Assembly (NCBI GenBank): GCA_964572845.1
Contig: CAZNFX010000009.1
Location: forward strand, 124,001-188,000
DNA from: Bin55 sp964572845
GTDB taxonomy: Bacteria; Pseudomonadota; Gammaproteobacteria; Pseudomonadales; Azotimanducaceae
Length of the DNA: 64,000 nucleotides
Direction: 5' to 3'
This document shows positions 42,158 through 51,167 of the stretch, in pieces. Position 1 is the stretch's first letter; the number at the start of each line of letters is the position of its first letter. Under the pieces are notes generated by a model. The model was not told where the DNA came from and searched no databases. It was given only the letters and a program-made list of their open reading frames with translations. The translations under genes and the position numbers were made by a program.

Positions 42158-43258
42158 TTAGGCGAGCGCTTTCGCTTTTTGCTCTGCGACAATCTCTTGC
42201 ATTCCTTGCCACTCATCCCACATGTCGCAAAGCATGTCTTTGGATCGCTCCCAAGGGTTGTTGCCCTCTTCGAACTCCAGCCATTCTCCTCGCTGACCTC
42301 GATCGGGATGATCCGAGATGCCGTTCACCATGATGTTTGGCTGGCGTTTCTTGTTGCGAATTCTAAAAATTATGTTCTTGCGAGATTCAGTGCCGTTTTC
42401 GTTTCGTGTGCCAGAATGTGGAATGTGGTAAAGCGTTATGCACGCATCGCCCTTTTCCATGAGGACTTGTGTAGGCCTAGGCCACTTTACGCCGTCGGGT
42501 GTTGACTCCGACGTCTCGTCGAGGAATTTGTTGCGTACGGCCTCAGGCAAGTAGACATGCCCGCAACCATTGGGTGCATCGTAGTTGAGACGCGGCCAAC
42601 CAGGACCTTCTGGTCCCATGCAGTTGCCCTGGGCACGCTGCCATTGAAAGAACTTTTCCGTCTCATGGTGCGCACCTCGAAGCAATGCTGTTTGCCCGCA
42701 ACCCTCCCGCGTTTGATCATTGAGACATACAAAGACGAATGCCGTGAAGCTGCCGTTTCCAAGCGTCATTTCAGGGTCCTCGAATAACGGAACGCTGTTG
42801 TGCCCCATCACTTCGGGCGATCGTCCTATGTCACCTTTGGGCCCAGAGGTAATGTAGTGGTTGTAGCGTTCCTCGGGAGTTCCCGAAATAGGCTTTTGGG
42901 GTACTCCAATCGTACACAACCCATCCATGTGCGACTCTGCGCCATAGTACGGCATGTCCCGATCAGGATATCCAAGATTGTTGTAGTGGTTGCCTGGTTG
43001 TCGAACCGGTAGAACTCCTACTTGACACGCAATGGGCGGATCGAAGTAGCCCATTGCCTCGTGAAGAATTGGAGTAACCGAGCTGGCATTCACTAGGTCG
43101 GTCAAGGGCTTGGTGGTTCCAGCATACTCTCCTTCCACTGGATTGTTGATGCGGTGTAGGGCAGCGTCCACGAGTTCTTCCGCGACTGCGCTTTTGACGA
43201 TTATGTAGCCGTCTCTGTAAAGATCACGTTTTTGATCAAGCGTCAACGACTCCTGCAT
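42158..43258 (-). CDS. Phytanoyl-CoA dioxygenase (PhyH) family protein
   Basis: A 366-residue Fe(II)/2-oxoglutarate oxygenase-like protein. The N-terminal helix LTLDQKRDLYRDGYIIVKSAV is typical of PhyH proteins. The first iron ligands are in YGAESHMDGLCTI (HxD), and the distal histidine/arginine region is in LYHIPHSGTRNENGTESRKNIIFRI. The long insertion between them, with TGPKGDIGRSPEVMG and QTALLRGAHHETEKFFQW, is larger than in classical PhyH. GGGAGGGA precedes the ATG at a good distance, so the start is firm. Single-gene unit; substrate unknown. It shares the ESHMDGL-type motif with the partial oxygenase at the right end of the window. Confidence 0.82.
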   Translation of the reverse strand: MQESLTLDQKRDLYRDGYIIVKSAVAEELVDAALHRINNPVEGEYAGTTKPLTDLVNASSVTPILHEAMGYFDPPIACQVGVLPVRQPGNHYNNLGYPDRDMPYYGAESHMDGLCTIGVPQKPISGTPEERYNHYITSGPKGDIGRSPEVMGHNSVPLFEDPEMTLGNGSFTAFVFVCLNDQTREGCGQTALLRGAHHETEKFFQWQRAQGNCMGPEGPGWPRLNYDAPNGCGHVYLPEAVRNKFLDETSESTPDGVKWPRPTQVLMEKGDACITLYHIPHSGTRNENGTESRKNIIFRIRNKKRQPNIMVNGISDHPDRGQRGEWLEFEEGNNPWERSKDMLCDMWDEWQGMQEIVAEQKAKALA

Positions 43259-43418
43259 GAATCCCTCCCTCGATTCAACCCAATCGCCAGTGTCACATAG
43301 ATCATTTCAGCATTCACTGGCAAAAGTGTGTATGTTGCATTCCATATAGGAGCGCAAATAATAACCAATTAACCGATAGAGGCGTTCCTGTCGTTTTCGC
43401 AATATGCTGGATTGGCTA

Positions 43419-43859
43419 TTAGAGCTCGGCAAGTGCTTTACGAATCTTTGATGCATGGTCATTGAGCACTGCACTCTCCGCAACGTCGCGACTATGAAAC
43501 GCCATTTGTAATCCACCCCATCGTGGAATTACATGGAAGTGCAAGTGAAATACGCTTTGGCCCGCGCCAGACCGATTCAGCTGTGCGATCATGACACCAT
43601 CGGGTTCAAAAGCAATATCAACAGCCCGAGCCACCCTTTGGGTCTGAACAATGACGTGCTGAAGCGCTTGACTCGAGATTTCAAAGACGTCAGTAGCCGA
43701 CTCTTTTGGTATGACTAGAGTGTGTCCAGGACTTTGAGGCATGATGTCCATCATAGTCAAGCTCATATCGTCTTGCTCTACGACGTATGCGGGTGCCTCA
43801 CCCCGAATAATCTTGGCAAAAATATTGTTCTCGTCGTAGGTGGCGGAATTCAGTCGCAT
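43419..43859 (-). CDS. HIT family protein
   Basis: A 146-residue histidine-triad nucleotide hydrolase/transferase. Visible features are the N-terminal NIFAKIIRGEAPAYVV, the segment MPQSPGHTLVIPKE, and the catalytic triad HLHFHVIPRWGG. HIT proteins hydrolyse AMP-lysine, Ap4A or related nucleotides. Length and motifs are standard for the bacterial HIT subgroup. It is transcribed alone. Confidence 0.92.
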   Translation of the reverse strand: MRLNSATYDENNIFAKIIRGEAPAYVVEQDDMSLTMMDIMPQSPGHTLVIPKESATDVFEISSQALQHVIVQTQRVARAVDIAFEPDGVMIAQLNRSGAGQSVFHLHFHVIPRWGGLQMAFHSRDVAESAVLNDHASKIRKALAEL

Positions 43860-44054
43860 GGGTTGGTGCTCCTCACAATAGTTCTCTCAAAGCCCCACTG
43901 GTCGTTGCCTTATGAAAGTCCATAGGTTGCCTAACGAATCGACCAAATACTGTTCGACTAGACATCCAAAATAGTGTGCGCTTCCGAGAGACTACATCCA
44001 TAATAGAGTCGTTACCTCATACAAACAACATTGTTGAATTACCGCATGGCAATT

Positions 44055-44261
44055 TCATGCCGGTACCAAATTAAGTATTTCCTCAATCTCTGCAGGCGCT
44101 TTGATGTCTGCTTGATAGTCAATCGGACCATGGGTTGAGATTCTTGCCCTTGCTGCGAAACCTGGCGTTGCACACGACTTGGTATATGGTCTCGGCTTAT
44201 GATCGCTAGAGTTGCTCACTTTCTGCGCGGGGCACGAGTGAGAATCGGTATCGACCTGCAA
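44055..44261 (-). CDS. Possible small protein, unknown
   Basis: A 68-codon open frame in the 441-bp gap between the HIT and C93 genes. The last 35 codons (ARISTHGPIDYQADIKAPA...) look protein-like, with alternating acidic and hydrophobic residues, but the N-terminal part does not. There is no good ribosome-binding site. It may be a short real gene starting within the frame, a relic, or chance. The rest of the gap (43860-44054 and 44262-44300) shows nothing beyond a small GCATG/CATGC inverted repeat near 44044. Confidence 0.2.
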   Translation of the reverse strand: MQVDTDSHSCPAQKVSNSSDHKPRPYTKSCATPGFAARARISTHGPIDYQADIKAPAEIEEILNLVPA

Positions 44262-44300
44262 ACTAGACCTCCCGTTGATTTCGTTGCGAAATCAGCGCAA

Positions 44301-45014
44301 ATGGGGTGGAGACTCTCGATGGTCTGTCTAATGACACTGTCAGTCGCACTTGGCTGCCAAGTCTACGTAACAGAGCCCGAGACGACTTTCAACTTTCACG
44401 ACAAATCACAAATTGTGGGGCCATCGAATCTCCTTCCGGACTGGCACAACACCATGGTGCGAGCCAACGACGAGCACCAACTAATCGAGAACTGTCTAGA
44501 ATCGGAGGATGCCTGCACGCGGAAAACTAAGCCGCTTCGGAGACTGATTCTACGTGGTCGAGACCTGTCGCCCCAACAACAGCTGACTCTCGTAAACCAA
44601 TATGTCAATCGTCGACGAAGCTACTCTAGAGATAGAAGAACCTATCGGGAATACGACGACTACAAGATCCTCAAACGCCAGGAGTGGTCGACGCTCCTAG
44701 ACTTTATTCAACGTGGTGGCGACTGCGAAGACTATGCAACATCGAAATACGCCCTTCTTAAGTTGTTAGGATTCGAACCACAGCATCTACGAATCATGAT
44801 CGTATATGACAAGAATGCACGAGAACATCATGCATTGGTTGCTGTTTTTAGCAATGAGTTAGGTACTCAATTGCTCGACAACGACAACGCCATCTTCCGG
44901 AAACGACCATTCTCCTATCGCTACGTGTATTCCATTAATGAGAACTTCATTTGGGATCACTCTCTAGACAAGGAACGCAAGCCGCGCCGAATTCCGCTTA
45001 AATCGTCGCGTTAG
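44301..45014 (+). CDS. Transglutaminase-like cysteine peptidase (C93/BTLCP) lipoprotein
   Basis: A 237-residue exported protein. The start MGWRLSMVCLMTLSVALGCQ is a lipoprotein signal with a LGC lipobox. The mature part is a bacterial transglutaminase-like cysteine proteinase (PF06035). The catalytic cysteine is in QRGGDCEDYATSKYALL, the histidine in NAREHHALVAVF, and the aspartate in TQLLDNDNA. Members such as LapG cleave surface adhesins in biofilm dispersal, but no LapD-like or adhesin gene is adjacent. The ATG at 44301 gives a proper lipoprotein leader; an upstream in-frame ATG at 44199 would bury it. It overlaps the convergent RNA methyltransferase gene by 4 bp. Confidence 0.85.
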   Translation: MGWRLSMVCLMTLSVALGCQVYVTEPETTFNFHDKSQIVGPSNLLPDWHNTMVRANDEHQLIENCLESEDACTRKTKPLRRLILRGRDLSPQQQLTLVNQYVNRRRSYSRDRRTYREYDDYKILKRQEWSTLLDFIQRGGDCEDYATSKYALLKLLGFEPQHLRIMIVYDKNAREHHALVAVFSNELGTQLLDNDNAIFRKRPFSYRYVYSINENFIWDHSLDKERKPRRIPLKSSR

Positions 45015-45826
45015 TTGTTTGTTGAAGCATGATCTCGTTGTCGTCTAGCCTCAAACAACATAACCGTAGCGGCCATTGCCGCGTTTAGCGAGTCCGCCTT
45101 GCCCATCTGTGGGATGCTAACCACCTCGTTCGCACTGTTCGACCACTCGTCGCCGAGCCCTCGAGCTTCGTTGCCAATAACCAGTCCTACGGACGTCGTG
45201 AAGTCAACGTGTGTATAGGGCGTAGTGGACTCGGGAGAAGCGACAACGAGAGAGATTCCACGGTTCCTGCTCCACTGGACCAATTCGGAGTGTGTGGTTC
45301 GTGCAACAGGAACGCAAAACACTGTGCCCAAACTTGCGCGGACAACATTTGGATTAAAGAGATCTGTTACTTCGTCGCACACGATAACGCCACTAGCTCC
45401 CGCGGCATCTGCAGAGCGAAGAACCGTACCTAGGTTGCCCGGTTTCTCAAAACCATCGGCTACTACAAATAGGCCGTTGCTTGGAGTAGGAAGTTTCGAC
45501 AGCTCCAACGAATACATCGGGGCAATCGCAATTGCGGTGGAATCTGTACCTCTGATGCAGACTCGTTCCATGATGGATTCTGGAACACCTATCAATTCGA
45601 ACTTACAGTATCGTTGCAGACCTTCCACGATGGCTGTAAAGTAAGGGTCCTCCGCTCGAGACTCGCAGAAAATCAAGAAATCAACTGGAATCTCTGCTTC
45701 AGCGGCCCGTCTCAGTTCGCGCGTTCCCTCAACAAGAAACAACTGTTGATTGACTCGTGTACGCCTATCGCGTAACTCTATCGCTAGCTTGATCCAAGGA
45801 TTCTTGGAACTAGTAACTCGATGCAA
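45011..45826 (-). CDS. TrmH/SpoU family RNA 2'-O-methyltransferase
   Basis: A 271-residue SPOUT methyltransferase. An N-terminal substrate-binding domain (QQLFLVEGTRELRRAAEAEIP) precedes the SPOUT core. The core shows FVVADGFEKPGNLGTVLRSADAAGASGVIV, NPNVVRASLGTVFCVPV, VGLVIGNEARGLGDEW and the trefoil-knot end VSIPQMGKADSLNAAMAATVMLFE. It would use SAM to methylate a ribose in 23S rRNA or tRNA; the exact site is not clear. The start is a TTG at 45826. Ends overlap the C93 gene by 4 bp. Confidence 0.9.
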   Translation of the reverse strand: MHRVTSSKNPWIKLAIELRDRRTRVNQQLFLVEGTRELRRAAEAEIPVDFLIFCESRAEDPYFTAIVEGLQRYCKFELIGVPESIMERVCIRGTDSTAIAIAPMYSLELSKLPTPSNGLFVVADGFEKPGNLGTVLRSADAAGASGVIVCDEVTDLFNPNVVRASLGTVFCVPVARTTHSELVQWSRNRGISLVVASPESTTPYTHVDFTTSVGLVIGNEARGLGDEWSNSANEVVSIPQMGKADSLNAAMAATVMLFEARRQRDHASTNN

Positions 45827-45869
45827 TATTGCCTAGACCGCTGTCGCACCTTCTGGTTGTGCGCAATGT

Positions 45870-46772
45870 TTATTCGGCATCCTTACTCTTTGGATATTTG
45901 TACCAGTCATTGTCCCTATACATGCCATCGCGCCACGCAAGTGCATGCTTGAGTCCGCCTTCCCGCATGTAATCCTGCCAGGTGTAGCTCGAACCCGTGC
46001 TTTGACCGGCCGCGTCCATGTCTGTGCTGCTTCGCACAGACGAGTAGATTCCCATGTTCTCGTAGAAACGATTCATGTTGAGCTTCAGCATAGCAAGATG
46101 GTCCGCAGTCATATTTGCTAAGCGGTCGGCAAATGCAACGGTACGCTCTTCAAGTTCTTCGCCTGGCCATGCGTAGTTGATCATGCCAATCTTCTCTGCC
46201 TCTGTTCCAGTGATGTTTTCACCGGTGTAGTACAGTTCCTTAGCCTTGCGCATGCCAATTACGAGAGGCCAGATCACCCCAGTGCGCGAGGTCCCCAACC
46301 CCCGGCATCCAGGGTGTCCAAGTTGCGCGTCGTCTGCCGCAACAACAAGATCCGCCATCATGGCGACTTCGCAACCGCCCGCGATCGCATACCCATGTAC
46401 TTGAGCAATAGTCACCTTCGCCATGTTCCAGAAATACATGTGAATGTCCGTAATCTGCTGCATTCCTGTTCGGATGCCCATTACCAAACGCCGTCCTTTC
46501 GAATCGGCGCCGCGGAATCTACGGACTACCGCGTCAGCACCACGACCTCCCGCAGGAGTGAGATCGTAGCCAGCGCTGAACGCACGTCCCGCACCTCTTA
46601 CGATAATCACGCGTATGGAATCGTCGGCTTCCATGTCATGTAGCGCTTCGTTGAAATCGAAGAGCAACTCTTGCGACAGCGCGTTCAATTTCTCTGGACG
46701 GTTCAAAATAATGACCCCCACACGGTCGTCCGTTCCCGTTCGCTCAGTCAATACAAAATCGTAGTCAGGCAC
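45870..46772 (-). CDS. Enoyl-CoA hydratase/isomerase (crotonase) family
   Basis: A 300-residue crotonase-fold enzyme (PF00378). The oxyanion-hole segment is VRGAGRAFSAGYDLTPAGG, and the second loop is HGYAIAGGCEVAMMADLVVAADDAQLGHPGCRGLG. A ~30-residue insertion (VRRFRGADSKGRRLVM) and a longer C terminus (YTWQDYMREGGLKHALAWRD) place it apart from short-chain FadB-like hydratases. Start is GTG 46772 with GGGAGAG upstream. A hairpin with terminator-like features lies upstream of it at 46800. Likely part of acyl-CoA catabolism; substrate unknown. Confidence 0.88.
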   Translation of the reverse strand: MPDYDFVLTERTGTDDRVGVIILNRPEKLNALSQELLFDFNEALHDMEADDSIRVIIVRGAGRAFSAGYDLTPAGGRGADAVVRRFRGADSKGRRLVMGIRTGMQQITDIHMYFWNMAKVTIAQVHGYAIAGGCEVAMMADLVVAADDAQLGHPGCRGLGTSRTGVIWPLVIGMRKAKELYYTGENITGTEAEKIGMINYAWPGEELEERTVAFADRLANMTADHLAMLKLNMNRFYENMGIYSSVRSSTDMDAAGQSTGSSYTWQDYMREGGLKHALAWRDGMYRDNDWYKYPKSKDAE

Positions 46773-47092
46773 CTTACTCTCCCAATGCTGAAATGCTAGA
46801 GCCTGCTCCGATGCAGGCTTTTAAGAATGTACCACAGTAAGAACTGTTGCGTGAACCTTCGGTGTTTCTTGCCGTCGTGTTTCACGACTGCTAACGCGTG
46901 GTTTTGCGACTGTATCGACATTTGTACTCGTGAACTGCATCACAATGGGTCCGTCGCAAACCCGCATTTCAGTTCCCTTCATCAACACTTGGCAAGTTCT
47001 GCAAGCCGAAGTCCTTATTTGGAATTAGCTGTTTGAGTCATTGCCCTACGCCGTATGCGTTATGCTTAGCAAAACTCAGTCGGAGAGTCACA
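46773..47092. other. Intergenic region between divergent genes
   Basis: 320 bp between the crotonase and the exported aldo/keto reductase. It holds a terminator-like hairpin at 46800-46822 and no further recognisable element. An in-frame upstream start for the reductase at 47033 exists but lacks the Tat leader and a ribosome-binding site. Confidence 0.5.
46800..46822 (+). terminator. Terminator-like hairpin, orphan
   Basis: AGCCTGC and GCAGGCT pair around TCCGAT and are followed by TTT on the plus strand, as in a Rho-independent terminator. No plus-strand gene lies upstream; the nearest is more than 1.7 kb away. On the minus strand it would lie in the 5' leader of the crotonase gene. Confidence 0.45.
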
Positions 47093-48328
47093 ATGGGCCG
47101 AAGTACCCTGAACCCTAACAGGCGTGAAGTCCTGAAGTGGGGAACAGCTGCGAGCCTGACTGGCACCATCCTAGGGAAGAGCACCCTTGCAGACGAAGCA
47201 AAGAAAGCCAAAATACCTGAAGTCCGCAAATACAAGAGACTAGGACGAACAAACTTCGAGATTTCGGACATCTCGTTTGGGTCGAGTAGATTGAGGTCGG
47301 GTCAGGAAGACTTGGTCAAGTATGCAATTGATCGAGGAATCAACTATTTAGATAGCGCTGAAAGCTATACAGGTGGGCAATCGGAAACGACCATCGGCAA
47401 TGCAGTCAAGGGAATGCGCGACAAGGTCTACATTGTCTCCAAGCTCCATACCTCGCCCGACGCAAAAAGCGACTACATCATGAAGGCTCTTGAAGGTTCT
47501 CTACGCCGTTTGCAAACGGACTATGTAGACGTGTACATGAACCACGCGGTGAACGACGTTAGACGAGTGCAGTCGCCAGAGTGGCACAACTTCGTAGAAA
47601 AGGCAAAAGATCAGGGGAAGATTCGATTTGCTGGAATGTCCGGCCATGCTGGGCGATTGGCGGAATGCCTCGAGTATTCCTTGGATCAAGACTTCTGCGA
47701 CGTCATACTTTGTGCCTACAACTTCGGTCAAGACCCAGGTTTCATGGCGAATGTGACTCGAAGAATGGACATGGTCGCTCTGCAGCCAAAATTGCCTGAG
47801 TTACTGCAGAAGGCAAAAGACAATGATGTCGGTACGGTGGCCATGAAGACTACGCGTGGCGCTAGGCTCAACGATATGAAGCCCTATGAGAAAAATGGCT
47901 CCACATTCGCCCAGGCGGCATTCAGATGGGTGTTGTCAGATCCCAAGATGGATGCATTAGTCATTACGATGAATCAAACAGATCAAGTAGACGAATTTCT
48001 TGGCGCGTCGGGAGATGAGGGATTGAGCTATGGCGATCGAGAGCTGCTCGAACGATATGCGATGCTTAACGACAGCACGTACTGCCGACCGAATTGCTCA
48101 GATTGTGAAAGCAGCTGTCCCTACAACGTGCAAATTGCCGATGTATTGCGAACAAGAATGTATGCAGTTGACTACAAGGATGTGGAAATGGCTCGGGACG
48201 AATACTCGAGGTTTGCAGTCGATGCCAAAGCATGCTTGTCATGCAGCGGCGCCCCATGCGCAAACGCTTGCACCTACGGTGTAGACATTGCCAGTCTCTG
48301 TGCTCCAACACACCGCATGCTCGGTTAG
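47093..48328 (+). CDS. Tat-exported aldo/keto reductase with ferredoxin-like C-terminus
   Basis: A 411-residue protein. The leader NPNRREVLKWGTAASLTG contains a twin-arginine Tat motif. The aldo/keto reductase barrel shows YKRLGRTNFEISDISFGSS, GINYLDSAESYTGGQSE with the catalytic Asp-Tyr region, and IVSKLHTSP. The C-terminal 100 residues hold two cysteine groups, CRPNCSDCESSCP and CLSCSGAPCANAC, likely [4Fe-4S] clusters. The ATG at 47093 has GGAGAG upstream. larC follows after 12 bp, so this may be the first gene of the lar operon. That context suggests an oxidoreductase linked to a hydroxy-acid or sugar pathway using the nickel cofactor; the substrate is unknown. Confidence 0.8.
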   Translation: MGRSTLNPNRREVLKWGTAASLTGTILGKSTLADEAKKAKIPEVRKYKRLGRTNFEISDISFGSSRLRSGQEDLVKYAIDRGINYLDSAESYTGGQSETTIGNAVKGMRDKVYIVSKLHTSPDAKSDYIMKALEGSLRRLQTDYVDVYMNHAVNDVRRVQSPEWHNFVEKAKDQGKIRFAGMSGHAGRLAECLEYSLDQDFCDVILCAYNFGQDPGFMANVTRRMDMVALQPKLPELLQKAKDNDVGTVAMKTTRGARLNDMKPYEKNGSTFAQAAFRWVLSDPKMDALVITMNQTDQVDEFLGASGDEGLSYGDRELLERYAMLNDSTYCRPNCSDCESSCPYNVQIADVLRTRMYAVDYKDVEMARDEYSRFAVDAKACLSCSGAPCANACTYGVDIASLCAPTHRMLG

Positions 48329-48340
48329 TGATTTCTTCTA

Positions 48341-49513
48341 ATGCGGGTGCTGCTATACGAGTGCTTTAGTGGCATAGCGGGAGACATGAACCTAGGTGCG
48401 TTGATCGATCTCGGCGTACCTGAGAAACATCTGCGAGAGCAACTCTCGCATCTTGACCTGCGCGATCAGTTTGAGCTGAACTTCTCGCGTACCAAGAAGC
48501 GTGGCATCGCAGGAACTCAAGCTAGCGTAAAGTGCCAAAAGTCCAATAAGAACAGGCGACTAAGCGACATTTGCGCTTTGATCGAACCGTCCGCGTTGTC
48601 GTCATCAACCAAAGACACCTCACTGCAAATATTCGACCGACTTGCCAAAGCAGAAGGCAAGGTGCATAACATTTCCCCTGACGAAGTGCACTTCCACGAG
48701 GTGGGGGCAATCGATGCCATCGTGGACATTGTGGGCGCAGCCATTGGACTGGAATACCTTAGTGCTGACCATGTAGCATGCGGTCCCATTGAGCTTGGGT
48801 CCGGAATGGTCCAATGCGAACATGGATTGTTTCCAGTCCCAGCTCCCGCCACGGCCGAGCTCCTCATCGGCAAACCGACCACCCGTGGCAGCGTCAAGGG
48901 CGAAGCGACGACACCAACGGGCGCTGCAATACTTGCCACCATAGTAGATTCATTTGATTACCCCTCAAATTTCCATGGTGAGAGCATGGGCTATGGATTA
49001 GGACACAAAGATTTCGAGGTACCCAATGCTCTAAGGCTTTCTCTTGGAAGTGTCGAGTCTTCGTTCGAAAAAGAAACAAATGTAGAAATCGAGTGCAACA
49101 TCGACGACATGAGCCCTGAAGCCATTGGCCCGCTTTACGACAGATTGTTCGAGGCCGGTGCACTCGATGTATTCGTTACGCCGATACTGATGAAGAAATC
49201 GCGACCAGCTCATCGCCTGTCTGTTCTAGCACACCAAGAAACTGCACCACGCCTAATTGAATTGGTCTTGAAGAGTACTACATCCCTAGGATTGAGAACC
49301 CATTCGGTCTCCAAGCACATGCTTCCTCGCGAGCGTCGCGAAATACAGACACGGTTTGGTTTGGTTAATGTAAAAGTGGGCCTACTTCCGGATGGTTCAA
49401 AGCGGTGGAAAGTCGAACATGATGACATTCAATCCATTGCACTCAGTCAACGGCTCGATTACCTGACCGCGCAGGTTCAGATTGTGGATGACGTTCGAAG
49501 GGAGCTTAAATGA
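48341..49513 (+). CDS. larC: Nickel-pincer cofactor biosynthesis protein LarC
   Basis: A 390-residue LarC homologue (DUF111, PF01969), the CTP-dependent cyclometallase that inserts nickel into the pincer cofactor. Visible are the family start LLYECFSGIAGDMNLGALIDLG, the segment HFHEVGAIDAIVDIVGAAIGLE, and IDDMSPEAIGPLYDRLFEAGALDVFVTPI. In Lactiplantibacillus plantarum LarC is made by ribosomal frameshifting; here a single continuous frame encodes both halves. Its stop codon lies one base before the larB start. It follows the Fe-S aldo/keto reductase by 12 bp. Confidence 0.94.
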   Translation: MRVLLYECFSGIAGDMNLGALIDLGVPEKHLREQLSHLDLRDQFELNFSRTKKRGIAGTQASVKCQKSNKNRRLSDICALIEPSALSSSTKDTSLQIFDRLAKAEGKVHNISPDEVHFHEVGAIDAIVDIVGAAIGLEYLSADHVACGPIELGSGMVQCEHGLFPVPAPATAELLIGKPTTRGSVKGEATTPTGAAILATIVDSFDYPSNFHGESMGYGLGHKDFEVPNALRLSLGSVESSFEKETNVEIECNIDDMSPEAIGPLYDRLFEAGALDVFVTPILMKKSRPAHRLSVLAHQETAPRLIELVLKSTTSLGLRTHSVSKHMLPRERREIQTRFGLVNVKVGLLPDGSKRWKVEHDDIQSIALSQRLDYLTAQVQIVDDVRRELK

Positions 49514-49514
49514 C

Positions 49515-50261
49515 GTGTCAGATTTGAAAAGGGTACTTGACGCCTACCGTGATGGGTCTGCGAGCTACGAGAAGACAGTCGAAAGGATTTCCGAAGTCGA
49601 GCGTCTAGCCGCGGAAGCAACAACCATCGATCACGATCGACATCGTCGGACCGGTTCTGCAGAAGTCATCTATGGCGAGTTCAAGACGGCCAATCAGGTG
49701 GTGTCCGCCTTTAAATCGATACGTGACAGTGGACACAGTGTGCTTGCTACGCGAGTGAAACCAGACGCAATGGAAGCTCTGTCGCGCGAAATAGACGATG
49801 TCAAGGCATATGACATTGCCCATATTGCGTGCTGGGAGCATCCCGATCGACTTCCTGATGTTCCAGCTACTACGATCGGGGTTGTCACTGCGGGAACCAG
49901 CGACCTACCGGTTGCGGAAGAAGCAGCAATCACCGCAGAATTCTATGGCAACAAGATTGAGCGCATATTTGACGTCGGCGTTGCAGGTGTGCATCGCTTG
50001 TTGAAGCGAGTCGACTCGATTCGCTCGTGTAGGGTCATTGTTGTTGTCGCAGGAATGGAAGGAGCATTGCCAAGCGTCGTTGGTGGATTGGTAGACAAAC
50101 CCGTGATTGCTGTGCCTACTAGTGTTGGCTACGGAGCAGCGTTCAACGGGATTGCGGCATTGCTAGGAATGCTCACATCCTGTGCTTCAGGTGTTTCTGT
50201 TGTTAATATTGACAATGGATTTGGTGCGGGATTTCTCGCAAATATCATCAATAGACTTTGA
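49515..50261 (+). CDS. larB: Nickel-pincer cofactor biosynthesis protein LarB
   Basis: A 248-residue LarB homologue with a C-terminal AIR-carboxylase-like domain that carboxylates and hydrolyses nicotinic acid adenine dinucleotide. Features are LKRVLDAYRDGSASYEKTVER at the N terminus and IGVVTAGTSDLPVAEEAAITAEFYGN, VVVAGMEGALPSVVGGLVDKPVIAVPTSVGYG in the catalytic part. The GTG at 49515 follows the larC stop codon by one base with GGGAG upstream. larE follows after 4 bp. Confidence 0.94.
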   Translation: MSDLKRVLDAYRDGSASYEKTVERISEVERLAAEATTIDHDRHRRTGSAEVIYGEFKTANQVVSAFKSIRDSGHSVLATRVKPDAMEALSREIDDVKAYDIAHIACWEHPDRLPDVPATTIGVVTAGTSDLPVAEEAAITAEFYGNKIERIFDVGVAGVHRLLKRVDSIRSCRVIVVVAGMEGALPSVVGGLVDKPVIAVPTSVGYGAAFNGIAALLGMLTSCASGVSVVNIDNGFGAGFLANIINRL

Positions 50262-50265
50262 TTCC

Positions 50266-51105
50266 ATGACTTCCCTGTCTGCCGAGGTTGGCGAAAAGTA
50301 CACGAAACTTCGAGCTTCATTGCACGCTATGAACAAGGTGATTGTTGCCTTTTCAGGCGGCGTGGATAGTTCGCTCGTTGCTTTCGTCGCAAACGAGGAG
50401 CTGAAAAATAACGCCCTTGTTGTAACGTCTGGATCGAAGAGTCTAAAACGGAGCGATCTCAGCCTCACACACGAGCTTGCTGAGAAATGGGGACTAAACC
50501 ATCGTGTCGTACTAACCGACGAACTAACCAAGGAAGGCTATCGAAGCAATCCGACAAACCGGTGCTTCTACTGCAAGACGTCCCTCTACGACCTTTTGGC
50601 GAACATAGCCGAAAAGGAAGGAATAGAGCATATAGTCAACGGCACAAACGTTGACGACTTGGGAGATCATCGACCTGGATTAATTGCCGCCAGCAACTAC
50701 AACGTGCTGTCGCCGCTCGTCGACGCTGGTTTCCGCAAGTCCGATATTCGTGAATTAGCATCGCATTTGAAGCTGGAAAATGCCGCAAAACCCCAAGCAG
50801 CCTGCCTCTCCAGCCGCGTGCCCTATGGGACAAGCATCGACGAATCCATTCTCGATCAGATTGAGCGTGCAGAGAACCAATTGGCAGAACTTGGATTTAC
50901 TCAGTTCAGAGTTCGCCATCACGACGACGTGGCAAGAATAGAAATTACCTCCGACGAAATGGCAGCGGCACTCCAACAGGGTGAGGAAATTTCGAGACGC
51001 GTACAAGCCTGTGGCTATCGATTTGTAGCTTTGGATCTTGCTGGATTCAGATCAGGGTCTTTAAACGCAGCTATCCTAGACGTGGTCCACGTCGATCCTA
51101 ACTGA
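50266..51105 (+). CDS. larE: ATP-dependent sulfur transferase LarE
   Basis: A 280-residue PP-loop enzyme that adenylates the cofactor carboxylate and inserts sulfur. The PP-loop is VAFSGGVDSS (residues 27-36), and GTNVDDLGDHRPGL follows. Three cysteines are found in the positions of the three-cysteine LarE type: RCFYC (C100, C103) and QAACLSSR (C180). Family knowledge: one-cysteine LarE sacrifices its cysteine, whereas three-cysteine forms can bind an Fe-S cluster and may act catalytically; the latter is suggested here. The ATG at 50266 gives MTSLSAEVG, and an earlier in-frame start would overlap larB. It ends the operon. Confidence 0.94.
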   Translation: MTSLSAEVGEKYTKLRASLHAMNKVIVAFSGGVDSSLVAFVANEELKNNALVVTSGSKSLKRSDLSLTHELAEKWGLNHRVVLTDELTKEGYRSNPTNRCFYCKTSLYDLLANIAEKEGIEHIVNGTNVDDLGDHRPGLIAASNYNVLSPLVDAGFRKSDIRELASHLKLENAAKPQAACLSSRVPYGTSIDESILDQIERAENQLAELGFTQFRVRHHDDVARIEITSDEMAAALQQGEEISRRVQACGYRFVALDLAGFRSGSLNAAILDVVHVDPN

Positions 51106-51167
51106 CGAGCGATCGTTGGGATTACTAAGCAGATTTTGTTGATATACGACTGACTAGGTCGAATTCA

